From Actinomyces slackii (GTDB lineage Bacteria; Actinomycetota; Actinomycetes; Actinomycetales; Actinomycetaceae): a DNA stretch of 64,000 nucleotides. Positions 23,505-33,088 of this stretch are shown here, in pieces. The stretch is from assembly GCF_900637295.1 (NCBI RefSeq), contig NZ_LR134363.1, forward strand, positions 620,001 through 684,000, in the 5' to 3' direction. The number at the start of each line of letters is the position of its first letter. Positions within the stretch are counted from its first letter, which is position 1. The notes under the pieces were generated by a model, which did not search any database, had not been told where the DNA came from, and saw only the letters and a list, made by a program, of their open reading frames with translations. Both the position numbers and the translations under genes were made by a program.

Positions 23505-25918
23505 GGCCAGCACCCTCGACGCGCTCAGCCCGCATGCGGGCCGCGGCCACGGTGCTTCCGCTGTTGGGGGTGCTCGCCCTGGTCGCGGCCTTCACCTTCG
23601 CCACCGCCCGGCCCGGGCCGGCCCAGCCCGTCCCCTCAGCCGCCACCGCGGCCCCAGCCTCGGCGGCGGCCCAGTCCCCGGCGACCGCGAAGCCGGCCTC
23701 GACCAGCGATGCTGACACGAGCGCGGCCTCTGGCCAGGTCGAGGTCGATATCAGCGCCCTGGCCCCCGAGGTCATCCACGAGGGCGAGGACCTGCAGATC
23801 AGCGGGACCATCACCAACGGCACCGAGGGGACCATCTCGGGCCTGTCGCTGGTCGCCCAGGTCCAGGAGCGCACGGAGATCACCACCGAGACCCTGTCCC
23901 TGTGGGTGGACGGGCAGCGCGACACCCCCATGTCCACACCCGCCATCACGGCCATGGACAACCAAATCGCACCGGGCCAGCAGGCGTCATTCTCCCTGGT
24001 GGTCAGCGCCGACCAGCTCCCGTTGGAGGACACCGATGAGTGGGGCCCGCGCGGGGTCCAGGTGGCGGTGACCAATGGCGCGGCCTCCATCGCCGAGGAC
24101 CGCTCCCTCGTGGTCTGGGACTCCTCAGCCACCGTGAGCCCCCTGAACATCACCACCGTCATCCCGGTGACCGCCTCCGCCGAGGAGCTGGCCGTCCTGA
24201 CCCTGCCCGCCTCCCAGCGCGACTCCACGGGGCCCACCGCCGACTCGATCCGCAAGCGCGTGCTGGGCCTGCTGGAGCTGGCCGGCGACGGCGTCGTCCT
24301 AGCCATCGACCCGGCCCTGACCGACGCCCTGGGGATCCGCGCCGACACCTTCCGGGGCACCCTGCAGGACAAGGCCCCCTCCCAGGGCAGCACCAGCGGG
24401 CAGACGCCCTCGCCCACCCCCTCCAGCGCAGCCGAGGGCGCCTCCGAGCCCGGCGATCCCGACCCCGACGGGGACGACGGCGCTGACAGCGCCGACAGCG
24501 CTGCCGCTGACTCCCGTGAGCCGGCGGCGGCGCAGCCGAGCCCCGAGCCCCAGGACGAGTCGCCCTCGCCGGCACCGCCGCTGGGACTGTCCAGCGCCGC
24601 CGTATCCGAGCTGACCACCGCACTGACCCGGGCCGTGGCGGCAGGCGACGTCATCGCTCTGCCCTGGGACGACGCCGACACGGCAGCACTGGCCAACACC
24701 GGTCAGTCGGCACTCATCAACGCCTCGATGTCACGCACCCAGGACTCGGCCCTGGCCGCGGCCGGCGCCATCACCACCGCCGCCTGGCCGGCCTCCGAGG
24801 AGCTGGAGGCCTCCACCCTGGCCTCCCTGCCGCAGACCACCACCACGGTGATCGCCCCACCGGGCTCGATGCCGGTGATCGACGACCTGACCTACACGGC
24901 CTCAGGAGCCACCAGCTACCACGACCGCACCATCCTGCTGCCCGACCCCTCGCTGTCCTCGGCGATGTCGGGCACCCCGCTCCATCAGGACTCCGATGGT
25001 CAGTCCCAGCTCAGTGACCTGGACTCCCGCCAACTGCTGCGCGGGCAGACGGCGGTCATCTCACGCCAGGCCCCCGCCCTGGGCCGGGACCTGGTGGTGG
25101 TCATGGACCGCCAGGCGGCCTCCGCCGCCGATCCCCAGGTCGTCAAGGAGCGCCTGGCCTCCCTGGGGGACACCTCCTGGACCGCGGCGCAGGGCCTGGA
25201 GCCGCTGCTGACCTCAGCCTCCCAGGCGCAGGGCGAGGCCTACGCCGAGCGCAGCGCCCCACCGGAGTTCATCGACGACTCCGAGGCCGTCTCCGCCGAG
25301 ACCCTGGCCCAGGCCAAGAAGACGGCGGTGGTGCTGACCTCCATCGCCTCGGTGCTCTCCGACCCGCCCTCGGCCCTTGGCCGGGCCGGCGATCTCCCCT
25401 CGGTGGTCTCCTCCGCCTCCTGGCGCGCCAGTCCCGCGGCCCGGACCGCCCACCTGGAGCACGCCCAGGCCGCCGGCAGCGAGGTGAGACGGTCCCTGAC
25501 CGCCTCACCCTCCTCAACCATCAACATCATCAACTCCGAGGCGAATCTGCCCGTGCGCGTCGCCTCGGGACTGGATCAGGACGTCACCGTCGAGGTGCGT
25601 CTGAGCACGGACAACCAGCGCCTCCAGATCCCCGAGCGGGAGACCATCAAGGTCCCCGCCAAGGGGCAGGCCACGGTGATGGTGCCGGTGACAGCGGTCG
25701 GCTCAGGGGATGTCAACCTGACCGTCCAGGTCCTGGCCGCCGATGGCACCCAGGTGGGAACGCCCACCACCGTGCACATGCGGGTGCGCGCCGATTGGGA
25801 GTCCGTGGGCACCGCCGTCGTCGGCGGCGTCCTGGTGATCATTCTCGTCGCCGGAGTGGTGCGCACGGTGCGCCGCGGCCGGCGCACTGCCCTGGCCCCG
25901 GCACAGGAGACTGCATGA
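23501..25918 (+). CDS. DUF6049-type membrane-anchored extracellular protein
   Basis: 805 aa. Signal or anchor helix at ~15-35 (VLPLLGVLALVAAFTFATA), long Ala/Ser/Pro-rich region, then DISALAPEVIHEGEDLQISG (a beta domain). An acidic low-complexity insertion lies at about 300-350 (GDPDPDGDDGADSADSAAAD). A C-terminal helix (VGGVLVIILVAGVVRTVRRG) ends in a basic tail, so the bulk is outside. Homologues sit directly upstream of murJ across actinobacteria (the Rv3909 position), which suggests a role at the envelope with MurJ. No enzymatic motif was recognised. ATGA overlaps on both sides place it in the Nudix-DUF6049-murJ operon. Confidence 0.85.
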   Translation: MRPAPSTRSARMRAAATVLPLLGVLALVAAFTFATARPGPAQPVPSAATAAPASAAAQSPATAKPASTSDADTSAASGQVEVDISALAPEVIHEGEDLQISGTITNGTEGTISGLSLVAQVQERTEITTETLSLWVDGQRDTPMSTPAITAMDNQIAPGQQASFSLVVSADQLPLEDTDEWGPRGVQVAVTNGAASIAEDRSLVVWDSSATVSPLNITTVIPVTASAEELAVLTLPASQRDSTGPTADSIRKRVLGLLELAGDGVVLAIDPALTDALGIRADTFRGTLQDKAPSQGSTSGQTPSPTPSSAAEGASEPGDPDPDGDDGADSADSAAADSREPAAAQPSPEPQDESPSPAPPLGLSSAAVSELTTALTRAVAAGDVIALPWDDADTAALANTGQSALINASMSRTQDSALAAAGAITTAAWPASEELEASTLASLPQTTTTVIAPPGSMPVIDDLTYTASGATSYHDRTILLPDPSLSSAMSGTPLHQDSDGQSQLSDLDSRQLLRGQTAVISRQAPALGRDLVVVMDRQAASAADPQVVKERLASLGDTSWTAAQGLEPLLTSASQAQGEAYAERSAPPEFIDDSEAVSAETLAQAKKTAVVLTSIASVLSDPPSALGRAGDLPSVVSSASWRASPAARTAHLEHAQAAGSEVRRSLTASPSSTINIINSEANLPVRVASGLDQDVTVEVRLSTDNQRLQIPERETIKVPAKGQATVMVPVTAVGSGDVNLTVQVLAADGTQVGTPTTVHMRVRADWESVGTAVVGGVLVIILVAGVVRTVRRGRRTALAPAQETA

Positions 25919-28900
25919 CCACGCCCCGGCACGCGCGCGCCCGGCGCTCACTGTTCGCACCAAGCCAGAGCCGCAGCCAGGCCTCCCTGGCCCGCTCCTC
26001 AGCCATCATGGCCTCGGGGACCCTGGTCTCGCGTGTGCTGGGCCTGGTGCGAGGCGCCCTGATCATCGTGGCCCTGGGCGCCACCAACTCCGGTGCCGCC
26101 GACGCCTTCAACACGGCCAACAACCTGCCCACCAACCTCTACAACATGATGATCGGCGGGGTGCTCAACGCGATCCTCGTGCCCCAGATCGTCCGAGCCC
26201 TGCGCAAGCGCAATGGCGAGGAGCTGGTCAACCGCCTGCTGACGGCGGCGGCCACCCTCATGCTCATCATCACCTGTCTGGTCACGGCCGCCGCCCCCCT
26301 GGTCTTCTCCCTCAACGCCGCCACCCTGGCCTCGGGGCGCTGGCAGCCACTGGCCTTCGCCTTCGCCTTCTGGTTCATGCCGCAGATCTTCTTCTACGGC
26401 CTCTACGCCCTGTGGGGCCAGGTCCTCAATGCGCGCTCGAGCTTCGGGCCCTACATGTGGTCCCCGGTTCTCAACAACATCATCTCCATCACGGCACTGC
26501 TGGCCTATATCCGCATCTACGGCTCCTACACCCCGGGCCAGGGCCCCGAAGTCTGGGACGCCGGCCGCATCACGCTCCTGGGCGCCACCACCACGCTGGG
26601 GATCGCCGCCCAGGCGCTCATCCTCTACATCCCCCTGGTGCGCTCGGGCTTCCGCCCCCGGATCGTGTTCGGGATCCGCGGCCTGGGCCTGGGGCACTCC
26701 TCGAAGGTGGCGATGTGGGCGCTGCTGGGCGTGGCCATCGTCTCCCTGAGCACCTGGGCGACGACGAACCTGGGCTCGGCCGCCGTGACGGCCTCGGAGA
26801 CCCCGGAGTACGACGGCGTCATCGTGCCCTCCCTGACCATGTGGAACTCCGCCTACCTGGTCTACATCCTTCCCCAGTCACTGGTGGTGACCTCCATCGT
26901 CACCGCACTGTTCACCCGGATGAGCGAGAAGGCCACGGCCGGAGACGTCCTCGGAGTGCGCGACGACCTGTCCCTGGGGCTGCGCTCAGCCGGGGTCTTC
27001 ACCATGCTGGCCACCGTGGGCATCTGCGTGCTGGCAGTGCCGGCCATCCAGATCTTCACCCCCTCGATCTCCCTGGCCGAGGCCCAGGCCACCGCCCCGG
27101 TGCTCATCGCCCTGGCCCTGGGCATCGTCCCCCAGGGCTTCTGGTTCGCCACCCAGCGGGTCATGCTGGCCTACGAGGACACCAAGAGACTGCTGATCGC
27201 CGACGCCGTGGTGGGCGTGCTGCCCGTGGCCATCTGCGCCCTGGCCTATGTGGTGGCCCCCGCCAACCACTGGATGACCTGGGCGGCGGTGGCCAACACG
27301 CTCAGCCAGGTGGCGGCCTGCGCCGTCGTCGTGCCCCTGATGCGCCGCCATCTGCCCAGCCTGGATGGGCGACGGGTGACCACCACGCATCTGCGCCTGG
27401 GCATCGCCGCGGCGCCGGCCACCATCGTGGGCATGGTCCTGCTGGCCATCATGGGCCCGGCCGACGCCGAGGCCTCCATGGCCCGGGCGGTGGCCGCACT
27501 CATCCAGGTCCTCATCGTGGCCACGATCATGTCCCTGATCTACCTGGTCATGGGGCGGGTGGTGCACGTTGAGGAGATCATCGTGGCCTTCCGCCCGGTC
27601 TCCCGCATCCTGACCAAGGTCGGGCAGAAGCTGCCCGGGCCCGCGGGCCGGGCGGCACTGGCCCTGGCCGCGTGGATCACCCCGGCGCCCGCTCCGCTGA
27701 CCGCCCCGCCGCCTCCCCAGGATCCCGGGCCGGCGCCGGCACCGCCGGCCGGCGGCTCCCGGCCCGATCCGAACGCCCCCGTGCAGTACCCCTGGAGGAA
27801 CCCCCGTCCCGGCCCCGCGCCCGCGCCGCCGACATCAGCGCCTCCGCCCTCCATCCCGCCTGCCGGACGCGCCCACATGGCACCGCCTGCGCCCGGGGCG
27901 AACACCGCCGCGCCCGCTCCTGGCCCCCGGGAGCATGGCGGCCCCCTGATCCCGCCTCCCCCGCCGCCTCCCTCACAGCCGGCCGGAACTCCCACAGGGG
28001 CATCCGCTCTCATGGATTCCTCCCAATCCGGTCACACACCGTCTGTGCAAAACCGACAGGCGGTTAGAATGGGTGCAACTGTGTCCAATGGACAGTCCAC
28101 CCAGGGAAGGAGACGCATGTCTGAGGCGACGCCCATCGGCAGTGGCCGCTATGGGCTCCTTGGGACCCTGTCCACCACACTGCCCCGCATCGTCCGTCAC
28201 CGGGGCATCGACACGATCCTGGATCGCGACGTGACGATCCTCGTTCTCACCGACGCCTCCATCCACCGGGACAACGTGCTCGAATCGGCCTCACGGGCCG
28301 TCCTGGTCGAGGACGGGCGCCTCCAGCGCGTCTACGACGTCGAGCGCTCCGAGCCCTCCATCATCGTCACCGAACCGCTGGCGGGACGCACCTTCTCCTC
28401 CCTGGTCTCCCGGGGGATCTCAGCGACCCAGGTGCGCGCCATCATCGGCGAGACCGCCCAGGCCCTGGACGCCGGCGCCCGCAAGGGCCTGCACCACCTC
28501 AATCTCTCACCCGAGGCGATCCGCGTCCTGCCCGGCGGGGAGGTCAAGGTCTCCGGCCTGGGCATCGAGGCCGCCGCCCTGGACCTGGAGAACCGGATCG
28601 CCGGCAATGACCCCATGGCCGCCGATCGCGCCGACGCCCGCGCACTGGTGGAGATCCTCTACTACGGCCTGACGGGCCGGTGGCCCGGCAAGCGCCCCGG
28701 CATCCCCTCGGCGCCGCGCCTGGGCGGCGTGCCGGTGACTCCCTCCACCCTCGTGGCCGGCATCGACCCGATCCTCGACGACCTGTGCGTGCGCACCTGG
28801 AGCGGCCAGCCCCCGATCTCGGCCGCCGAGGTCGCCCGGGCCCTGGGCAGCTGGGAGGACGTCAAGGGCTACACCGACACCCGCTCCACCGCCTCGGCGG

Positions 28901-29976
28901 GCTCGGCAGGGACAGCAGCAGGAGCGGCGGCCGGGGCCGCCTCGAGCACAGGGGTCGCCAGCGCGGCCCGTGGTGTGCTGGGTCGCCTGCGCCGCAGCTC
29001 CAGCAGCGCACCGGCCATCGCCTCCCAGCAGGCCCCCTCCACGGCGGCCCTGGAGCGATCCGCCTCCGCGGAGCCGGCGCAGCTCGAGGCCGGGCCCGAG
29101 GAGGACCTCAAGCTCATCGAGTCCGCCGAGTCGATCAACGCCGAGGCCAATGCCCTGGCCGAACCGGCCCTCATCGAGGCCGACCAGGACGAGTTGCTGG
29201 AGGCGGCCCCGCAGTACGTCGAGGTCACCGGCCCGGTCAACCCGATCCCCAGCGTCCTGACGAATGTCTCTGAGACGGCTCCGGCCACCGCACCTGTCCC
29301 CGCCGAGCCCTTCACGGGCAGCTTCGAGGTCAACTTCGATGACTTCGACGAGGAGGACGAGGAGATCACCCGATCGGTGAGCCGCACCACGACCGGTGTG
29401 GTCATCGGGCTGGTCGTGGTGGTGCTCGTGGGCATGGTCTTCGCCATCACCAACCTGCTCCAGCTCGCCGGGATCTCCTTCACCGACCCTGACAAGGCCG
29501 CCGCTGACACCGTTCCCACCGCCACCCAGCAGCAGCAGGGGGGCGGCGGTGGCGAGCAGGCCCCCGAGCCCGCACCCATCAAGGTCACCGGCGCCAAGAG
29601 CCTGAGCGATCAGCACCCTGAACTGGAGGATCGACTCGTCGACGGGGACACCTCCCAGGAGTGGTTCACCCAGTGGCACAAGGACCCCGCTGGTCTGGGC
29701 CCGGTGAGCCTGGCGGTGACCCTGGAGCAGGCCGCGCCGGTCTCGGGCATCGACATCCACGGCACCGGCCAGGGCGGCAACGTCCAGATCCGGGCCACCA
29801 GCGCCGATGATCCGCAGGGCGGCACCATCCTGGCCGAGGGCCCCTTCACCCAGGGCAGCACCACCTTCTCCTTCGACGCCACCGAGACCGACACGATCGT
29901 CCTGGTCATCACCGAGCTGCCGCGATCATCCGACGGCGACAACAAGGCCACTATCACCGAGATCACCCTTCGATAG
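25915..29976 (+). CDS. murJ: MurJ lipid II flippase fused to pseudokinase and extracellular discoidin-like domain
   Basis: 1353 aa. Residues ~20-560 form the MurJ/MviN flippase with ~14 helices (ASGTLVSRVLGLVRGALIIV, NTANNLPTNLYNMMIGGVLN). A Pro-rich linker follows (~580-725). Residues ~735-980 are kinase-like but lack catalytic residues: the HRD region reads LHHLNLSPEA and the DFG region reads SGLGIE, so it is a pseudokinase. A membrane helix at ~1160-1190 precedes an extracellular discoidin-like domain. This matches the mycobacterial MviN layout, in which the pseudokinase recruits an FHA protein. I chose ATG 25915 (AGGAGA, ATGA overlap). An internal start at 28117 has a strong Shine-Dalgarno and could give a separate pseudokinase protein. 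Confidence 0.9.
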   Translation: MTTPRHARARRSLFAPSQSRSQASLARSSAIMASGTLVSRVLGLVRGALIIVALGATNSGAADAFNTANNLPTNLYNMMIGGVLNAILVPQIVRALRKRNGEELVNRLLTAAATLMLIITCLVTAAAPLVFSLNAATLASGRWQPLAFAFAFWFMPQIFFYGLYALWGQVLNARSSFGPYMWSPVLNNIISITALLAYIRIYGSYTPGQGPEVWDAGRITLLGATTTLGIAAQALILYIPLVRSGFRPRIVFGIRGLGLGHSSKVAMWALLGVAIVSLSTWATTNLGSAAVTASETPEYDGVIVPSLTMWNSAYLVYILPQSLVVTSIVTALFTRMSEKATAGDVLGVRDDLSLGLRSAGVFTMLATVGICVLAVPAIQIFTPSISLAEAQATAPVLIALALGIVPQGFWFATQRVMLAYEDTKRLLIADAVVGVLPVAICALAYVVAPANHWMTWAAVANTLSQVAACAVVVPLMRRHLPSLDGRRVTTTHLRLGIAAAPATIVGMVLLAIMGPADAEASMARAVAALIQVLIVATIMSLIYLVMGRVVHVEEIIVAFRPVSRILTKVGQKLPGPAGRAALALAAWITPAPAPLTAPPPPQDPGPAPAPPAGGSRPDPNAPVQYPWRNPRPGPAPAPPTSAPPPSIPPAGRAHMAPPAPGANTAAPAPGPREHGGPLIPPPPPPPSQPAGTPTGASALMDSSQSGHTPSVQNRQAVRMGATVSNGQSTQGRRRMSEATPIGSGRYGLLGTLSTTLPRIVRHRGIDTILDRDVTILVLTDASIHRDNVLESASRAVLVEDGRLQRVYDVERSEPSIIVTEPLAGRTFSSLVSRGISATQVRAIIGETAQALDAGARKGLHHLNLSPEAIRVLPGGEVKVSGLGIEAAALDLENRIAGNDPMAADRADARALVEILYYGLTGRWPGKRPGIPSAPRLGGVPVTPSTLVAGIDPILDDLCVRTWSGQPPISAAEVARALGSWEDVKGYTDTRSTASAGSAGTAAGAAAGAASSTGVASAARGVLGRLRRSSSSAPAIASQQAPSTAALERSASAEPAQLEAGPEEDLKLIESAESINAEANALAEPALIEADQDELLEAAPQYVEVTGPVNPIPSVLTNVSETAPATAPVPAEPFTGSFEVNFDDFDEEDEEITRSVSRTTTGVVIGLVVVVLVGMVFAITNLLQLAGISFTDPDKAAADTVPTATQQQQGGGGGEQAPEPAPIKVTGAKSLSDQHPELEDRLVDGDTSQEWFTQWHKDPAGLGPVSLAVTLEQAAPVSGIDIHGTGQGGNVQIRATSADDPQGGTILAEGPFTQGSTTFSFDATETDTIVLVITELPRSSDGDNKATITEITLR
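28065..28119 (+). promoter_or_regulatory. internal -10 and ribosome binding site at the murJ/pseudokinase junction
   Basis: Inside the murJ frame, TAGAAT (28065-28070) is followed by GGAAGGAGACGC-ATG with ATG at 28117, reading MSEATPIGSGRYGLLG, exactly at the start of the kinase-like domain. AAGGAG has good spacing. The preceding coding stretch is low-complexity linker. This looks like a relict or active start of a separate gene. Confidence 0.5.
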
Positions 29977-30055
29977 GCTCCGCCATGGGAACAAGGGGTT
30001 CTCATCGGTGGTTGTCACCATCGCACTGCTCGCGCACCCGCACTCCAGGAGAATC

Positions 30056-30979
30056 ATGATCCACGACGTCGTCATCGTCGGCTCAGGGCCGGCCGGATAC
30101 ACGGCCGCCATCTACGCCGCCCGCGCCCAGCTCAAGCCGGTGGTTCTGGCCGGCTCGGTCACGGCGGGCGGCGCCCTGATGAACACCACTGAGGTGGAGA
30201 ACTACCCCGGCTTCATCGAGGGCATCATGGGCCCCGAGCTCATGACTCAGATGCAGGAGCAGGCCGAGCGCTTCGGCGCAGAGGTCCGCTATGAGGACGT
30301 CACCGCCCTGGACCTGACCGGTGAGATCAAGCGCATCACGACCTCAGAGGAGGTCTATGAGGCTCGCACGGTCATCATCTCCACCGGCTCGGAGTACCGG
30401 CACCTGGGTCTGGAGGGAGAGGAGCGGCTCTCCGGCCACGGCGTGTCCTACTGCGCCACCTGCGATGGTTTCTTCTTCAAGGATCAGGACATCGTCGTCG
30501 TCGGCGGAGGGGACTCGGCCATGGAGGAGGCGACCTTCCTGACCCGCTTCGCCCGCTCGGTGACGGTGGTGCACCGCCGCGACGAGCTGCGCGCCTCCGC
30601 GGTGATGGCCCAGCGCGCCCAGGCCGACCCCAAGATCAGCTTCGCCTGGAACTCCACCGTGGTGGCCCTTCACGGCGAGGACTCCCTGGAGGGCCTGACC
30701 CTCCAGGACACGGTCACCGGCGAGCAGCGCCGGATCGAGGCCACCGGCCTGTTCGTGGCCATCGGCCAGGTGCCCCGCAGCGAGCTCGTGGCCGATGTCC
30801 TCCAGGTCGACGACGCCGGTTACATCATCGTCGATGCGCCCTCCCAGCGCACCGCCATCCCCGGCGTCTTCGCCTGCGGGGACGTCGCCGACCCGACCTA
30901 CCAGCAGGCGATCACCGCCGCCGGCTCCGGCTGCCGCGCGGCCCTGGATGCCGAGCACTACCTGAGTGCACAGGCCTGA
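30056..30979 (+). CDS. trxB: thioredoxin-disulfide reductase
   Basis: 307-aa low-molecular-weight flavoprotein. FAD motif VVIVGSGPAGYTAAIYAARA, redox-active CATC (SYCATCDGFFFK), NADPH motif VVVGGGDSAMEEA and the C-terminal FAD motif GVFACGDVAD. It reduces thioredoxin with NADPH in the cytoplasm. The ATG at 30056 has AGGAGA upstream; the frame is open further upstream but that part overlaps murJ. It is followed 57 bp later by trxA, its substrate gene, as in other actinobacterial origin regions. Confidence 0.96.
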   Translation: MIHDVVIVGSGPAGYTAAIYAARAQLKPVVLAGSVTAGGALMNTTEVENYPGFIEGIMGPELMTQMQEQAERFGAEVRYEDVTALDLTGEIKRITTSEEVYEARTVIISTGSEYRHLGLEGEERLSGHGVSYCATCDGFFFKDQDIVVVGGGDSAMEEATFLTRFARSVTVVHRRDELRASAVMAQRAQADPKISFAWNSTVVALHGEDSLEGLTLQDTVTGEQRRIEATGLFVAIGQVPRSELVADVLQVDDAGYIIVDAPSQRTAIPGVFACGDVADPTYQQAITAAGSGCRAALDAEHYLSAQA

Positions 30980-31036
30980 GTCCGTGCTCCGCGGGCTCAT
31001 GAGAGCCCACCCCCGTCAACCCTGAGGAGAAACATC

Positions 31037-31363
31037 ATGTCCGAGGCACTTGCCGTCACCGACGCCACCTTCGAGTCCGAGGTGCTGAAGTCCGAGCTTC
31101 CCGTCGTCGTCGATTTCTGGGCGGAGTGGTGCGGCCCCTGCCGGCAGATGGCCCCTATCGTCGACGAGGTGGCCTCCGAGTTGGGTGACCGCGTCAAGTT
31201 CGTCAAGCTCGATGTGGACGCCAACCCCGCCACCGCCCGATCCTTCGGCGTGCGCTCCATCCCGACCTTCGCCGTCGTGCGAGACGGGGAGGTCTTCCAC
31301 CAGTTCGCCGGCGCCCGGCCCAAGGCCTCCTTCAAGTCCGAGGTCGAGAAGGTCCTCAACTGA
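31037..31363 (+). CDS. trxA: thioredoxin
   Basis: 108 aa with the active site DFWAEWCGPCRQMAPIVDEV and the cis-proline segment RSIPTFAVVRDG. It is a cytoplasmic disulfide reductant paired with the adjacent reductase. GAGGAG precedes the ATG. A hairpin directly downstream ends the unit. Confidence 0.97.
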   Translation: MSEALAVTDATFESEVLKSELPVVVDFWAEWCGPCRQMAPIVDEVASELGDRVKFVKLDVDANPATARSFGVRSIPTFAVVRDGEVFHQFAGARPKASFKSEVEKVLN

Positions 31364-31376
31364 GCCCTCTCAACAA

Positions 31377-31407
31377 GCGCCCGCCCGCCTCCTCGGTGAG
31401 CGGGCGC
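31377..31407 (+). terminator. terminator after trxA
   Basis: GCGCCCGC and GCGGGCGC form a perfect 8-bp GC stem beginning 13 bp after the trxA stop. No T-run follows. Confidence 0.7.
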
Positions 31408-31440
31408 CGTCGTACCCGGGTGACGCCGTAGGATCGGGCC

Positions 31441-32886
31441 ATGCGCTACATCTCCACCCGGGGCTCGATGGCCCCGGCAGACTTCACCGAGGTCCTCCTC
31501 TCAGGTCTGGCCCCCGACGGCGGCCTGGCGGTGCCCGCCGAGCTGCCGCAACTGGAGACTGAGCAGCTCGAGACCTGGAGGGGCCTGGACTACGCCGCGC
31601 TGGCGACCGAGGTGATCGGGCTGTTCGCCACGGACATTCCACGCCAGGACCTGCAGGCGCTGACCGCTGCCGCCTACGGGCCGACCCGCTTTCCCGCCCC
31701 CGTGGTTCCGGTGACCCCCATCGGCGAGGTGGCCGACGCCCTGACGCTGGTGGGACTCTCCCAGGGGCCCACCATGGCCTTCAAGGACCTGGCCATGCAG
31801 TTCCTGGGGCAGGCGATTCCCTATGTGCTGACCCGCCAGGGCAGGGTGCTCAACATCCTGGGCGCGACCTCGGGGGATACCGGGTCAGCCGCTGAGCACG
31901 CCTTCCGCGGTCAGGAGGGGGTCAGCGTGGTCATGCTCTCCCCGGCCGGGCGCATGAGCGATGTCCAGCGGGCCCAGATGTACTCCCTGCAGGACGCGAA
32001 TATCCACAACATCGCGGTGCGCGGCGTCTTCGACGACTGCCAGAGCCTGGTCAAGGAGCTGAGCAATGACGCGGCCTTCAAGGCCGCCCACAGCCTGGGA
32101 GCCGTCAACTCCATCAACATCGGTCGCATCGCCGCCCAGGCCGTCTACTACGTGTGGTCCTGGCTGCGCACCAGCGACCACCTGCCCCATCAGCGGCGAT
32201 CCGGCCATTTGGTGGATGTGTGCGTGCCCTCGGGGAACTTCGGCAATATCTATGCCGGTTTCCTGGCCCGCTCCATGGGGGTGCCGATCCGCCGGCTCAT
32301 CCTGGCCACCAATGAGAACAATGTGCTGGAGGAGTTCTTCTCCACCGGCGTCTACGCCCCGCGCAGCGGTGAGGCGACCCTGGCGACCTCCAGTCCCTCC
32401 ATGGACATCTCCCGCGCCTCCAATCTGGAGCGCTTCATCTGGGCTCTGCTGGGACCCCAGGAGTTCATGCGGCGCTGGGCCGAGCTGGAGGAGACCGGCC
32501 GCATGGACCTGTCGGGGGAGGTGGCGCGCATGCGGAAGGCCGGGTTCGTCGCCGCCTCCTCCACTCACAGTGACCGCCTGGAGGCCATCCGCGCAGTCCA
32601 TGAGGCCACTGGCCTGCTCATCGACCCCCATACGGCCGACGGCGTGACCGCGGCCCGTCGCCTCATGGAGCCGGGCTTCCCGACCATGGTCCTGGAGACC
32701 GCTCAGGCGGCCAAGTTCCCCGAGACCGTGGCCGAGGCCCTGGGCACCGAGCCACCGGTCCCCCCGGAGGTGGCTGAGCTCCTGTCCCTGCCCCAGAGAG
32801 TGGAGACCATCGACAATGAGTCCGCCCCGCTGCGGGCCATCATCGAGGAGCGCGCGCTCAGACCGACTCAGCCGCACCAGGACTGA
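31441..32886 (+). CDS. thrC: threonine synthase
   Basis: 481-aa PLP enzyme converting O-phosphohomoserine to threonine. It starts with the typical MRYISTRGS (Y-x-S-T-R) and has GPTMAFKDLAMQF with the PLP lysine in FKD. ILGATSGDTGSAAEHAF is the phosphate-binding loop, and VPSGNFGNIYAG a second conserved loop. The length fits the long (yeast/E. coli-like) class. It is separated from trxA by a hairpin and from the next gene by 202 bp, so it is probably monocistronic. Confidence 0.95.
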   Translation: MRYISTRGSMAPADFTEVLLSGLAPDGGLAVPAELPQLETEQLETWRGLDYAALATEVIGLFATDIPRQDLQALTAAAYGPTRFPAPVVPVTPIGEVADALTLVGLSQGPTMAFKDLAMQFLGQAIPYVLTRQGRVLNILGATSGDTGSAAEHAFRGQEGVSVVMLSPAGRMSDVQRAQMYSLQDANIHNIAVRGVFDDCQSLVKELSNDAAFKAAHSLGAVNSINIGRIAAQAVYYVWSWLRTSDHLPHQRRSGHLVDVCVPSGNFGNIYAGFLARSMGVPIRRLILATNENNVLEEFFSTGVYAPRSGEATLATSSPSMDISRASNLERFIWALLGPQEFMRRWAELEETGRMDLSGEVARMRKAGFVAASSTHSDRLEAIRAVHEATGLLIDPHTADGVTAARRLMEPGFPTMVLETAQAAKFPETVAEALGTEPPVPPEVAELLSLPQRVETIDNESAPLRAIIEERALRPTQPHQD

Positions 32887-33088
32887 GGGGGCAGGGCCCG
32901 GCCCGTGACACGAGTCCGGAGCGGGGCAGCCGTCGTCGGTCTCCATCCCCGTGGTCATGCGCGGGCGCCTTGGGCCCGGGAGCCGGTGGGCCAGTGGCCC
33001 GCCGCAGGCCCGCACGACCCAACGCGGAACGCGTGCGCCGTGGCAGACTTGTCGCGTGCGGGAGGTTCCGCGCAGAAGGGAGTGGCAG

